Shown here: positions 23,285-35,289 of the stretch, piece by piece | Layout of the letters: every line of letters begins with the position of its first letter | How positions within the stretch are numbered: position 1 is the stretch's first letter | From: Malachius bipustulatus | Lineage: Eukaryota; Arthropoda; Insecta; Coleoptera; Melyridae | Length of the DNA: 64,000 bases | Assembly (NCBI GenBank): GCA_910589415.1 | Contig: OU342633.1 | Coordinates: forward strand, 9,028,858-9,092,857 | Direction of reading: 5' to 3' | The notes under the pieces: model-generated | What the model was told of the DNA's origin: nothing | What the model saw: the letters and a program-made list of their open reading frames with translations, nothing else | Database searches by the model: none | Made by a program: the position numbers and the translations under genes

Positions 23285-25623
23285 ATGTGCATGTTTGATG
23301 GTGCATCGTTCTCGAATTCAAAAATTATTGTTGTCGTACTTTTCGTTAATGCGAAGCCAAGTGACCATAGTACGTTGTACAAAGTATTACTTTATGCTGC
23401 TGAGGAAAGTAAGAAAGTTAATCAAAAATACACTTATGTCACTTTTGATCAACAGCTTTATCACGAAGCATTTAAAATTATTACTAATGCTCCATCTAAT
23501 AGTTTATTGAAAAAAATTATTGTACGATTGGGAGGTTTTCATCTTTTGATGTTTTACATGGGGATCTATTGGAAAAATTATGGTCGGAAGTAGTTCTCAA
23601 AACAATGTACCTTCGCTCATAATAGTGTTGACAAGATAATGTCGGATCACGCTTATGCAAGAGCTGTTCGTGGGCATTTTATTGTGCATTTATCTATCGG
23701 AAAAATTATTCTCAATATGACTGATTTATCTCCAGAGGAACGGGATGATTTCGATTCTTTGATAAATTGTGATCCTTGGACCACGTTTTCGGATACTGAG
23801 ATGGAAAATATGCTAAATTTAGTTCATAAATTCGAGGAAACTATGGAAAAAATCGAATGCAGTGGACCAACCGGAAAACTTTGGATTCTTTACTTTCGTC
23901 TTGTAACTTTACTAAAACATTTTCTTGAAGCAGAACGAAGTGGAAACTGTATTTATCGTGTGAGCAAATGAAAACATAATTTAGGTAGGCCCTGGAAAAA
24001 AATTTCATGTCTTAGATTGAATCCTACGATAAAATCACTGTCATTAATTTTAAAAATCTTATTTTTCTTATTTTGTGATTTTGAGTGGTCTGGGGTGCGT
24101 TCATGAATTACAGTTTGCATCATACATGAAAAACTCTGGATGCGTTCAGAAAATAACCAGTTCGCTTGATTGGATAAAAATCTAGCATCGTTCATAAATT
24201 GCCGATGACGACGCTTGAAGTGCAATCGCAGAGTTTTGAAGAAACACATAGGTGAATCAATTCTGTGCATAATATTAGTAAATTACAAAAGTTAGTATTA
24301 AATTTAAAAAAGTGTGAATCTGACAGTTACACATAATCTAATACTTTTGAATTATTATTTCCTTTGCTTTCTCGTTCGAATTACTTTAATAAAATGGAAC
24401 AATCCGACGATATTCCTGAAAATGTAAGGCATCACTCTGGTTATTAAACATAAACGTCAGTTTCTGTTTATGAACGCATTCCACCTTCAGGGCCGTATTT
24501 GTGTTTTTTAAACCGTATGTACCACCTATCTGGACTTTTTTAGGTAAGGGTGTGACAAGGCAAGATTCCGTTGGCACAGCTATTTAGGAGAAGCATAGAC
24601 ATACCAACTTTATGGTAATAGTTTTTCGAAAAAAAAATTGGGCAAGCGACTATCCGCCAAAAATTTATAAACATTATTTCCAGAAGAGTTTGCCCTCTTA
24701 AAAAATGGCCACCACTAGAGCCACACAGATCACAGACCTTACTTTTATCATGAGCTTGAGTGCATAATAAGAAGAAAGTTCCTAATATATGGTGTAAACA
24801 TCTCTGGATTTATTCAAATACATTAGATCAAATATATTATCTAGTCATTCTAGTCTATTTGATTTATTCCCATTTTCATTGGTTATGTTACTTTATTCTT
24901 GTTTGATTTTATTTTTATATATTGTGGTGGATTCTTTCTGGTGTGTGTTTATGTTAAACCCTCATCAGGTGCAAATACTTAATAAATTACTTTACTATAA
25001 TTAATAAGCAGATAGATAATTAGATAAGTAATAGGGCCTTAAACATGAATACCTACCATTTTACAAAGGGCAAACTGCAGACTAAGGAAAACTATTATTA
25101 GATATTAATCCTTTATTGCTTTGGCTTGAAATGACATTTTTACGGGGTTTGCAGTGTCAATAATCCAATAAATTTCACGAATCTCCGAATAATTTATGTC
25201 CGCGTTATTCAAGAAATACAAAACTAATTTTAACAACCTGATGCACATTATTTCAGCAAATGTCAAAATAATTATTATTTGACAATAAAATTGGAAAACA
25301 AGAAGAAGGCAATATCAGAATGAGTTTACGATTTTACAAACCAAAATTTTCATTTTACAGTTTTACAGATCCAATTTAAGACATGAAATTTTTTTCCAAG
25401 GCCTACCTAAATTATGTTTTCATTTGCTCACACGATAGATACTGTACAAAAAATGATTCCTTATTTTCATGCTACTGGTCACTTCAACTATTCAAAGTCT
25501 GTTTGGTCGTATTTGCAAAATGTTGCCGATTTAAGTGAAAAAATGCCGTCGAAAGAGTTTGTAAATTTCGTAATACGCGGATTCTTTATTTATGATTTCG
25601 GAGTTATGATCGCGGAGTTATGA
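23285..25623 (+). pseudogene. E1 gene, second copy, split by a TA element
   Basis: The start codon at 23285 gives CMFDGASFSNSKII, then YVTFDQQLYHEAFKIITNAP and KIIVRLGGFHLLMFYMG. After a short decayed stretch (stop near 23590) come SDHAYARAVRGHFIVHLS, SPEERDDFDSLIN and GPTGKLWILYFRLVTLLKHF. The frame stops at 23955, where a TA-flanked element sits, and resumes at 25436 with DTVQKMIPYFHATGHFNYSK and SVWSYLQNVADLSEKMPSK. The second half of the protein (GCDTTS region, Cys tail) is absent. GHFNY..SVW.YLQ is another hallmark of the uncharacterised family described for 7915-9454. This copy is non-functional. Confidence 0.7.
23956..25435. mobile_element. 1.48-kb TA-flanked inverted-repeat transposon
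   Basis: The ends are exact inverted repeats starting TCGTGTGAGCAAATGAAAAC and extending about 60 bp. TA is duplicated at 23954-23955 and 25436-25437. The E1 copy at 8653-8874 preserves the empty site (ATTTAGATACTG on its sense strand), which contains a single TA. No transposase can be read inside; the longest frame (105 codons, minus, near 24000) has no motif. A TA duplication fits Tc1/mariner or related superfamilies. Non-autonomous or gutted. Confidence 0.8.
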
Positions 25624-25651
25624 TTTCGAGGAAGTTCAGGATCAGATTATA

Positions 25652-26506
25652 CAGTGTGTCTGCTTAAGGCTGGTCACCGGCTATATCTCGGAAACTAATG
25701 GGCCTAGAACCTCAAAATAAAAAATTTCCAGACATAAGTGATGGCGATAAATTCAATGAAAATATTTTCAAGATGGCCGCACTTCCGGAAATACCGGAAG
25801 TTGACACCTACTTCGTTATTTTAACGGAAACACCCTGTAAAATATTATATTTTTTAAATGTCTGCAGAAATCAAATACAGGTGGTTTGCACCATTGGAAT
25901 TTAGATTGAGCGGTTTAGGAGTTATAAACAAGTGAAAATCGTCATTTTTCAAGTTCAAGGCCCTGTACAACGGAAACGGCTCAAGATATCTAAAAACGGT
26001 TTACATGTCCCTATCTTAACTTTTCACATAATATCCTACTATGTGGTTTAAATTTTAATACAGGGTGATGAAAAATCGGATAATTTTCATCACCCTGTAT
26101 TAAAATTTCCTCCACATAGTGGGATGAAACATTAAAAGTTTCGATAGGGACATGTAAACCGTTTTCAGATATCTTGAGCCGTTCTAGTTCTACACTGCTT
26201 TGAAGTTGAAAATTTTCGATTTTCACTTGTTTATAACTCATAAACCGCTCAATCTAAATTCCAATGGTGAAAACCACCTGTATTCGATTTCTTCAGACAT
26301 TTAAAAAATATAATATTTTACAGGGTGTTTCCGATAAAATAACGAAGTAGGTGTCAACTTCCGGTATTTCCGGAAGTGTGGCCATCTTGAAAATATTTTC
26401 ATTGAATTTCCCGTGATCACTTATGTCTGGAAATTTTTTATTTTGAGGTTCTAGGCCCATTAGTTTCCGAGATATAGCCGGTGGCCAGCCTTAAGCAGAC
26501 ACCCTG
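25652..26506. repeat. 855-bp near-perfect palindrome with TA duplication
   Basis: The left end is CAGTGTGTCTGCTTAAGGCTGG and the right end is its near-complement, ending CACCCTG. TA flanks both (25650-25651, 26507-26508). The arms pair over almost the whole length around a centre at about 26079, sharing GGCTATATCTCGGAAACTA, CTTCCGGAAATACCGGAAG and TATAAACAAGTGAAAATCG. Joining the flanks at a single TA gives GATTATATACCTACG, which suggests a clean insertion. The middle third is shared with 10623-11215 and 861-1010. Confidence 0.85.
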
Positions 26507-26508
26507 TA

Positions 26509-26690
26509 TACCTACGATAAATGAAAGCGTAAAAGAAGTAGCTGATAGACTAGAAATTAATAAAGTTCAAAAAGCATTGGATGATTTAATATTTGCAGCT
26601 CGTGGAAAATATTATACTGCTGCACAGACTCTTCCTCGGAATAACACTGCAAAAGAAGAGCAAGTTACACCCTCTTCTTCTTGGAGTAGG
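26509..26690 (+). other. Short coding-like block, unrecognised
   Basis: Directly after the palindrome a frame reads PTINESVKEVADRLEINKVQ, then KALDDLIFAARGKYYTAAQT and LPRNNTAKEEQ, with protein-like composition. If the palindrome and one TA are removed, the frame extends upstream through RGSSGSDYI to a stop. It could be an exon (a GT-containing AGGTACTT lies at its 3' end) or the remains of a mobile-element gene. I do not recognise the sequence. Confidence 0.3.
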
Positions 26691-26699
26691 TACTTGCAT

Positions 26700-28100
26700 C
26701 TTCCCATCATATAGCTCTTCCAATTTTCACTGGCATGATTGAAGATTGGAATTTGTTTTACTTTCTATTCGATAGCATAATTCATAAAAATAATTCCCTC
26801 GCACCGTCATACATGTTTCAGTATCTGCACTTGTATCTCAGGGGAAATATATCAAAAAATATTTTTTTCTATAATATAAATGATGTGGCTAAAATGAATT
26901 TACAGGTTCTTAATAAGTGGAAAATTATACAACTTTTATCTAATTTAATTAACCTCTCACAATTTGCGATATAACCATCATGCTGCATGTTGAAATAATT
27001 CCCACCCTGTATATTATGTTTATGTATAAACATTAGGTAAATACTTACGAGCAATTTTTAACCTTGGCATTGAATTCACAATTTTCATAATCAACTCTGC
27101 TTATGTCAAATGTATTATCAACAGTCTCATTAAACCGCACTAATCTTAATCCACGCAAACCTTGGTCCTATACCTCTACTTTAATAATTAGCAGGACCAA
27201 ATTTTAATAAAACTACAAATATGATATTATGTAGTATTGTATTTAATAGTTAACGTATGTAACTATTTTTTCTTATTATTGGCAACTCGTCTCGTTTCGC
27301 ACTGATATAATAAAAGTCCTAAGCATTGCACTGATGTCTAAATTATAAAATCGAGCCACTTATCTAATTATTCGCTCACGGTCAATTATCATAAACAATA
27401 ACACATGTAAATTAAAATATAGTTAGGAAATATAATTTACAATTCCCACTAAGCAAGTGTAGGTATTTAGCACCAGCCTGTTTGAAAACATTCATGCGCA
27501 TCAATCGCATACCTAATTAGTGTATTTTCATGCGTTGATTCAATTATGAATATTTTCGCCATTTTTGAAATTGTAGTTATTTTACAGTTTTTTTATTTAT
27601 TTTTATTTACAGTTTGTTTACAGTCATATCACAGTTCAATTACTATGAAAACGTGCGCCCTAAAATGGATACAGAATTCTACCTACGCCATTACTAAAGT
27701 AAATAATATAAATGCGGTTTTTTGGCACAAGTATGTTCGAACTCCCTTAATTTTATTTGAAAGTTTTACCTGCCACAACAATATCAGCTCCCTAAATAAT
27801 TGAACACTGCTACCTGAATCGTGGCGACAAGAACGAGTTTTTTCGAACTTTGAACGAACCCCTAAACAAATTACATAACTTTCGGATTTTTTAGAACGGA
27901 GACTTAAAGTCCTTCATGAGCTATAACATAAATACAAAATTCATTTTGAAATTCAATTTGTCAGAAATGGCGTAGGTATTTAGTAAGTATTTTCGCCACT
28001 TTCGCGTACGGTGGTCTACTGTGAAATTTTTTGTTCATTTCCTTTGGAAACGTGCAGTATATTAACGAATAAGCAGAGTTATTCTGATGTAAAGTACACT
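26700..28100. other. AT-rich intergenic DNA
   Basis: No recognised gene or element. Small frames such as the 85-codon one at 27546 start with a hydrophobic stretch but lack further support. A CACCCTGTATA motif at 27003 hints at another mobile-element edge. Confidence 0.4.
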
Positions 28101-28109
28101 TATTTTTTA

Positions 28110-30890
28110 TTTTTTATTTTTATTGAAAATGCACATGCACTGCAGGAAAATCTCTATGACGCTCTGGGAGCGGTACATGAGCGGAGATGTCGATTCACGT
28201 TGGCCTTGAATCGCTGCAGGTTTTATACTCGTACTTCGGGAAACACGCCCTTTGGAATGCTATTCCAAAGTGATGCGGTTCTATACATAAAAGAAGTCTG
28301 AAATAGGGTGGTACGAGGTGTAATGAGCTGAACCTGATACGGATGAGCGACTGCGGCTCGACGTGTATTTCTGCCCTGTCTTGTTCTAGGTGGGATCAAG
28401 CGGGCCACGTCTTTTGAACACCTTCCATTAAAATATCTGTAAAACAGACTCAGGTCAGCTACTCTTCTCCGATGTTCGAGAGTGTCTAAATTTTTTGTCA
28501 AATCTGGATCCCCAATGAAGTGGATGGCTCTTTTCTGGATAGAGTCGAGTAATCCCAGCGTATGTTTAGGAGCTGAGCTTCCATGTTTTTGAGAAACACT
28601 CTTCGCCAGACTTGCAACACGATTATGCTAAGACATGTTCTCTAAGAGGCTCACTCCAAGTAGGTAAACGAAGAGAGCTCCCGCCATCACCATATCTGGC
28701 TCCAAAACTTTGGTCTTTTGGAGAAGATGACTGCTTAGGTTTTTCCAGCATTAAATTGGACTTGGTTTCTATCGCCCCAAGCTAGAATGTCTTGTAAGTC
28801 ATTGTTAAGTATGGCAACTTCTTGCTCCCTGCGAGTCTGTGCGTCGATGGCAGATGTTCGCGCATCTAAGGTTTAAGAAGATATGAGTGTACTCTCATCG
28901 GCAAAACTGTTTATTGGATTTTTTGTTGTTTCAAGCAAGTCGTTTATAAATATTAGAAAGAGAGTCGGAGATAAAATGGATCCCTTAGGCACACCGGCAT
29001 TGATTGAAAAGGTCTCAGGAAGAACTCCATCGACTGCCACCTGTAAGAAGCGATCTCCGAGATAACTCGCAAGCCACAAGCAGAATTTCTCGGGCATGCC
29101 ATAAGCCCGCAGTTTTGCCGACAGTCCATCATGCCAGACATGGTCGAAAGCTCTAGAAATATCAAGCGCAACCCCTCGAGACTCCCCATGGTGCTCGATT
29201 GCGCCGTTTCACAGCTCGGTGACGTAGGTGAGGAGGTCACCAGTTGACCTCTGTTTGCGGGATCCGTTTTGGCGGTCGCTGATTATATAAGCTCCTTCCA
29301 AGTATTTTAAAAGATGTTGGTTAATGGCTTTCTCCATAATCTTGGATATAACTGAAAGCAGTGCCACTGGTCGATAGTTATTTGGTATAGTCTTTTTGCC
29401 TTTCTTGGGAATAGGTTGGATCCGTGCAGATTTCCAGCAAGAAGGAAATATTCCCTTTTTAAACGACAGATTGAAAAGTCGACAGAAAACGGATGACACC
29501 TCAGTGGCGCATTTTTTAAGTACGATAACAGGCACGTCATCAGGCCCAGAAGCTTTGTTTGGGTCTAAGGCTAACATAATGCGCTTTATGACACGCTGTG
29601 GGATAACAATTTCTGACATTTTGTGTTCCACGGAAGGGATCATTGGCGGAGTTCTTCCCTGAAAGTCGACGGAAGAATATGAAGAAGACACTCCCGCCAA
29701 CAAGTTCGCCGTAGATGTAGTTCTCGGTAGCCGTAGATACGATAGTCCTGTCTATCCGTAAAAGTGGTGGAATCGTGGATCTGGTGAAGTTCTGGCTGAC
29801 TGCCTTAGTTACCGACCAAAAAGATTTCGAACCGTTAGGACAGGAGAGAAGTTTGTTCCTAATTCTTTGTTTCGAGCAAGGATGAAATTGTGGTAGTTTA
29901 TGCCGTTTTTAAAAAACCAGTTTTTTGGAGGCGACAGCTTCCTTGCATCTTTTATTGTTGAACCAAGGTTTGCTGTTTGAGGGCTGTTTTTTAGAAAAGG
30001 GAATGTAGGCTTCCATGCCTGTTAGGATGACTTGAGCAACTTCCCTAGCACAAACAGATGGATCATCAGAGTCGAAACAAATATTCCTCCATGGAAAATC
30101 TCGTAAATATTCCCTGAGTTCTTCCCATTTAGCAGATCCATCGTGCCAGACTACACGCGGTTTACTTGCTTCTTTAACACTAGTAATTTGTAGGACACAA
30201 GATGTTGAGACGAGTTTGTTGTCTCAGGAACCTAGTGGGGCCTTTACCTTAATAGTATATATTTCAGGGTTCGTGGTCAAAAACAAATCCAACAGGCTAG
30301 CGAATTTTCCCTCGCGATCGGGAATGCATGTTGGTTCATCAACGAGCTTCGGTAAAACCACAACTAATAGCAAACGATTCCACTTCACGGCCTTCGTCGT
30401 CAGTGTGAAGTTTGAGATTTTAAGCCAGTTGATGTTATGTACATTAAAATCTCCCCCCAAGATGTATATCTCGGCTTTAGGCTAGTTTATCTGTATTACA
30501 GTTTTTGTCAGGGACAAAAAAAGTGTCCTATACTGTGTATCGCTGAGTGGTCGGTATAAACAACAAATAAATTTCGTCGTTTGTCGTCAAAGCCACATGA
30601 CGTCAAAGTCATGGGGCGCAAAGACTTCCTCACTTCCGACAAAAGGAGAGGTCACTTCCGACAAAAATGCAAATTCCGAAATTACGTCTAAATCGGGAGT
30701 GAAAGTCATATCCTGAATAAAGATAATTTACTGTGATTGAAGATGCTTTTACTTTTGTTTCGCACAGTTCTAGAATGTGAGGTTTATTTGCCCGAAGATG
30801 TTGATGTATTGAATTGATATTCGTGTTTAAACCTCTAATATTACAAAAGTCGACTATAAATTTTTCCATTCTGGAGATGTTATGAAGAAA
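28110..30890 (-). pseudogene. Near full-length LINE ORF2 (Jockey/CR1 type)
   Basis: Minus-strand frames give a whole ORF2 in order. Endonuclease start: FCNIRGLNTNINSIHQHL and KPHILELCETK (30869-30700). Endonuclease middle: GGDFNVHNINWLK and SLLDLFLTTNPE (30460-30240). Then the linker (about 30140-29640), and RT fingers LALDPNKASGPDDVPVIVLK and NYRPVALLSVISKIMEKAIN (29703-29210). RT palm: ALDISRAFDHVWHDGL, then AGVPKGSILSPTLFLIFIND and a degraded FADE box in place of YADD (29150-28880). C terminus: HRRRVADLSLFYRYFNG and SLWNSIPKGVFPE (28500-28223). It ends with TTTTCAATAAAAA near 28110. Apurinic-type endonuclease plus RT is the usual Jockey/CR1-group plan. Several frameshifts and the altered YADD make it inactive. 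Other copies: 6153-10622, 15470-16075, 46480-46560. Confidence 0.88.
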
Positions 30891-30899
30891 TAACCAGAT

Positions 30900-32455
30900 A
30901 TGCGCAGTCCTCGAAGTCCAATCCCTACGTACTTTTAGTCCAGTTAATTTGTCGTTTAATCTAGTAGGTACGTTTAATAAACATAGCTCAACTCGGTTTA
31001 TTTTCTATTTCTGTGGGAATATTGTTTAAAACTTACTAAAATAGTTAAAATTAATGTAATTTGATTGTTAGTCCAGTCGGTAAAGTAAAAAATGTAAGTA
31101 GGTACCTACCCAAAGTTCATAAAAATTTTATTTACGATTTTCCTTCAATAATTGTTAGTGACGATGTTATAGAACATAAATCCACAAAAATCAGTTCTGG
31201 GCATGATACAAGAAACTTTACAAGATTTGCGCATATTATTCGGCGTCACCGCAGGTTATTCCGACGTCACCGGATCTCTAACTGTCACTTTCCCACTCGA
31301 TCTGACAGAATAGCATTGAATTTAGGAAATGTAAATACCTAGTTTAAAAGGTATTTGGTAGTTTGTTAATAATAATAATTATTAGTTTATTTGGCGTCAA
31401 TATTCGATATGCAAGAACTGTTGAACAATGTGTTGTGCTCTGTACAATAATTGTAATAGCGATAACAGAACGGAATATAAGACTGATAGATAAATGAGAT
31501 GTTTTTTCGTTTTCCGAGTGAACCAATATTGAGAAAAGCATGGCAGAATGCGTGCATGTTCTCAAGATAAAATAAATAAATACAGCAAACTCAGAGTGTG
31601 TTTCACAACATTTCAATATATGTTCGTAATCTGCAACACGAACTATTAGGATATACAGTGAAGAAAAATTGCAGAAATTATGTTGAACAAAATTCAAAAT
31701 ATTTTTTTCACGTGTTGCGCTTGCGCCTATAGAATAAAAAATGTTGTCTCAATAAAAATTTTCTATATTGGTGTACGAATTTTTATTTCTGACTAGCAGG
31801 TGCAAGCATAACTGCAATGCAATGCCGTTGATGGTGTCGAAGGTAGGGAGAACGACAACTTGCTTGCGAGATCGGGAATGCATCAGGAGATCGTCATCAG
31901 GAGAAATTTTTGAAACATGTGCCAAAAATAAATTACCCCCAAAAATTTTTACCAGGAGCGTTGTTAAGTAAAAGAAAATGTTTCTGCTTCGATAATTTTT
32001 TTATGAAATTTTTTTTTTCTAATTATGTCCCTTGCATTGAGGAAGCTTACACACGATGTGATAGACTCATTATTTGACTACATCTTTGGACAATTTCATC
32101 AAGCTAAACCGAGCTGTTAAGCTAGCATGACACACTGTCTTTGGAAAATCAGATTCTTCAGGAAATAGACAAAAATGATAATAACTCCTCTATCACCCTG
32201 CTTCGTTTGATCCATCATGACTGATTCACCCTGTATAGTGTTTCTCTTACTATTCCTCCATCATGTCTCTTGAAGTTCTTTTACATCTGATTCAGTTATA
32301 TCCCTGCTTTGGATTTTACACGGTCATATTTATTAGAAAAATGGATTTCCTTTAAGATTGGTAGGTAGGTATCTTGAGATGATTGTAATATTAATATGTA
32401 TTGTTTGTGGAAGCAAGAAGTAGCAAGAACAAAATAAATATTGGTAAGAGAGATG
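30900..32455. other. Intergenic DNA without recognised genes
   Basis: Low-complexity AT-rich sequence. A 117-codon minus-strand frame (31344-31697) has no recognisable motif and ends in an isoleucine run translated from AAT/ATT repeats. A CACCCTGTATA motif at 32230 again looks like an element edge. Confidence 0.4.
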
Positions 32456-32459
32456 ACAT

Positions 32460-32730
32460 CTGTGTGAAGGAACCGACAGGAGTAAAATGTTCGGTGGTGT
32501 AGCCCAAGAAGGCGGGGTGTGAAGAGGTGTCGCCTTAGACAGCTCGATCTGAGCGGTTCGTTCCTTGGTCTTAGAAGGTCCGGGAACTCGTAGATTCGTG
32601 GAATAGTTTAATTAAACCATTGGGTGACCAGCAGTGAGCCTTGAGGAGAGAGCATCGTAGTTTGAACCCGTACCAATAATAAATAAAGTCGTACACCAAT
32701 CAGTATTTTAATAAATTACCATGCAGTATT
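32460..32730 (+). promoter_or_regulatory. Possible LTR 3' part (poly-A signals)
   Basis: A moderately GC-rich block (GGCGGGGTGTGAAGAGGTGT, CGGTTCGTTCCTTGG) ends with AATAAATAAAGTCG, a double polyadenylation signal. No open frame lies upstream. This layout is common in LTR (R-U5) regions, but no TG..CA boundary, target duplication or primer site is seen, so it is only a suggestion. Confidence 0.2.
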
Positions 32731-32759
32731 GCCGTTAAAATCAATAATAATTAATTATT

Positions 32760-33400
32760 GATTAGTCTTCCTTCTGATTTTCGCGACACGATTTCTCCTA
32801 TTTGCCTTGACGCATTGACCTTTGTCGCCAACTTACGGGAAGCCATGCATTGTAGTCATCCACCACCGCTCTGCATACACACACGGTTTTTGTTTAAACT
32901 TCTTTGGAGTGGGCCACACATTTTTTTGTGCGAACAGACGCTGTTGTAGCCCATTATATGATGGTGCTTTCCGAGTTTTGCAGCGCTCTCCAAACACTTT
33001 TCGCCTGTTGTTGAATCGGGGATCAGACCTCGATATCCCTTTTGAATTGAGCCATGGTGCAAATCACAGACAATCGACCATTCAATCAAGTCCCCTGTAA
33101 ATCTCAGAGTCCTTCCAAAGTTTCAGTACAGACTTGTTCCGGTAGTGTTGTTCCGTTGTTCGTATACTTCAGTGATACTAGGATATCGTCACTTTCAACC
33201 CTGATTCGCCTTCGCAGTCCATGACGGCTCGATTAATTGGCAGTATTCTTTAGATCAGTGGCAGCACCTACGGAGGACTCTCCAGCAAAATAATTAAAGC
33301 TATTTGACTGGCTGACCGGTCAAGGTAGCTGCTAAAGGTGGCAATGAGCCTTTAGACTAGTGTCGCAATCATCATATGAGTGTAATAATATCAATTATTT
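32760..33400. other. Compositionally distinct block, unidentified
   Basis: This block is richer in GC than its flanks, with frames on both strands near 32820-33100 (77-92 codons). Neither strand gives a motif I know. Composition suggests former coding DNA of a mobile element. No assignment is made. Confidence 0.3.
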
Positions 33401-33823
33401 GCAAGTTCCTTATATTGTTTTTTCTACGACCCCTTTTATTCCAGAGACTAAATAAAAATAGGTTTAGATGTTATTAGCAAGCACGACAGCTTGCCAATTT
33501 TTAATTCAAGGTGGGTATGAGTGATACTAGCAGCAGGGTAATGCGTCTCTTGTAGAAATACTAAGATTAGACCATAGTTTTAACTGTAAAGTAACGGATT
33601 ATAGGATTATGTATTTGACTGAGGCCTAAACATGAATAATTTTAAAACTTTTCAGTTTTCTTACAGTTTTTAAATAAGAAAAAAAATTTACGAAAATGTT
33701 TTTTCACTGAGATACAGAATGTTTAAATGTCATTTAAAAATAGTTTTTTCAACACACGCGGTAAGTATATGTCCTTTTGCACCTCTTTATTAGCAGTAGG
33801 CACGACATAAATAGGTATATATA

Positions 33824-34570
33824 CAGTGTGTCGCATTTAAGATGAATACACCCCTGTATTTTCGCTATTTGAAGGAGTCGAAATTCGAAATTTTGTACAG
33901 TCATGCAGACCGATGAGTCACACTTTTTACGATATCTAACTTAAATTTGATCTTTAAACCCCGCCTACTACGTCTTTGCAAAGAGAGCCAATTGTCGATA
34001 TTTTGATTCGCGTTAGAGATATTGAAAAAAGTGACTCGAAAAAGTTGTTCTAAATTTTTTTTCTAACCTCGGATACTGAGTTTAATGGCAAAATTAGCAC
34101 TTTCAATTTTCCATTATTTTGGTCTCACAAGAAATTTTTGAAAATTTTATTTTCTAATTTGCTAGTTAGTGTCATGGAAAGTAATAATTTAACACTACTG
34201 TTCAATTATTACTTTCCATTGCACTGTAATTACCAAATTAGAAAATAAAATTTTCAAAAATTTCTTGTGAGACCAAAATAATGGAAAATAGAAAATGTAA
34301 ATTTTTCCATTAAACTCAGTATCCGAGGTTAGAAAAAAATTTAGAACAACTTTTTCGAGTCACTTTTTTCAATATCTCTAACGCGAATCAAAATATCGAC
34401 AATTGGCTCTCTTTGCAAAGACGTAGTAGGCGGGGTTTAAAGATCAAATTTAAGTTTGATATCGTAAAAAGTGTGGCTCATCGGTCTGCATGACTGTACA
34501 AAATTTCGAATTTCGACTTCTTCAAATAGCGAAAATATAGGGGTGTATTCATCTTAAATGCGACACACTG
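33824..34570. repeat. 747-bp palindrome with TA duplication
   Basis: The ends CAGTGTGTCGCATTTAAGATG and CATCTTAAATGCGACACACTG lie between TA at 33822-33823 and 34571-34572. The arms share GCAGACCGATGAGTCACAC, GCAAAGAGAGCCAATTGTCG and AAAAGTGACTCGAAAAAGTT. The centre is near 34200. A single left-arm-only copy occurs at 56079-56325. No coding capacity. Confidence 0.85.
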
Positions 34571-34710
34571 TATATCAATGTTGTTCATTACCAAGATCTA
34601 AAAACACAAAACTGCCTCGTCAACATCATTAGAGTTTTTCAAAACAGTCTAATCAGTTCTCACTAAGCATACAGAAACGGAAAGTTTGTCTTTCTAAAAG
34701 TACTTATAAA

Positions 34711-35280
34711 GGGTGTTTCAATAAGAGCGCAAGATTTGAATTGCGCGCCATGTTTGACAGTCATAATGTCACATGATTATGACGTGACAGATGGAAAGTT
34801 GACAGATGGGAGTTAGTAAACATGGAGCATTACACGGTAGAACAACGCGTCCTGATTGTCAAAAATTATTATCAAAATGGTGAATGTTTGTACTCGGAAT
34901 TTATCAAGATATTAGTCTCATTAGCAAAGAGTTTTCCTTCTTCTGTCGATTGCATCTTACGATTTTCTTTAAGTTAGTACCACCGCAACCTCTATAGAGG
35001 GCATTAGCTGACATGTAAACAAATATCGGGATTTTTATCGGCAAAATATCGACAAAAAAAAATTAAAAAAATCTTTAAAAGTCACTACTCGTAGTGGCAA
35101 TTAAACTTTCATCATTTTGATAATAATTTTTGACAATCAGGACGCTTTGTTTCACCGTGTAATGCTCCATCTTTACTAACTCCCATCTGTCATTTTCGAT
35201 CTGTCACGTCATAATCATGTGACATTATGACTGTCAAACATGGCGCTCAATTCAAATCTTGCGCTCTTATTCATACACCC
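34711..35280. mobile_element. Palindromic mariner derivative carrying a transposase start
   Basis: The ends GGGTGTTTCAATAAGAGCGC and GCGCTCTTATTCATACACCC are inverted. Both arms carry the first codons of a transposase: ATG at 34822 (+) gives EHYTVEQRVLIVKNYYQNGE, and the mirror arm (ATG at about 35170, minus) gives EHYTVKQSVLIVKNYYQN. This is the N-terminal helix-turn-helix start seen in mariner-like transposases of the DUF4817 type, compared with QRIYLIQCYGTGKE in the gene at 54942. The element looks like a deletion derivative in which one end of a mariner was duplicated in inverted orientation. TA flanks are plausible but not exact. Confidence 0.7.
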
Positions 35281-35289
35281 TATAGATAT

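Larger units (their letters stand above)
22826..25650 (+). mobile_element. E1, second copy (interrupted)
   Basis: From GGCCAGTAGAATGG onward this follows the E1 inner arm and then its gene, in plus orientation. The outer tip with CATTG and GGTACGTTCACC is missing. The copy is interrupted at 23956-25435 by another transposon and ends where the palindrome at 25652 begins. Its coding part is better preserved than the copy at 7915-9454 in the first half. Confidence 0.75.

Noticed and set aside
23953..24270. 105-codon minus-strand frame
   Set aside because: It lies inside the TA-flanked element across its inverted end; no transposase motif.
31344..31697. 117-codon minus-strand frame
   Set aside because: No motif; the end is a translated AAT/ATT repeat and the middle shows no domain-like pattern.
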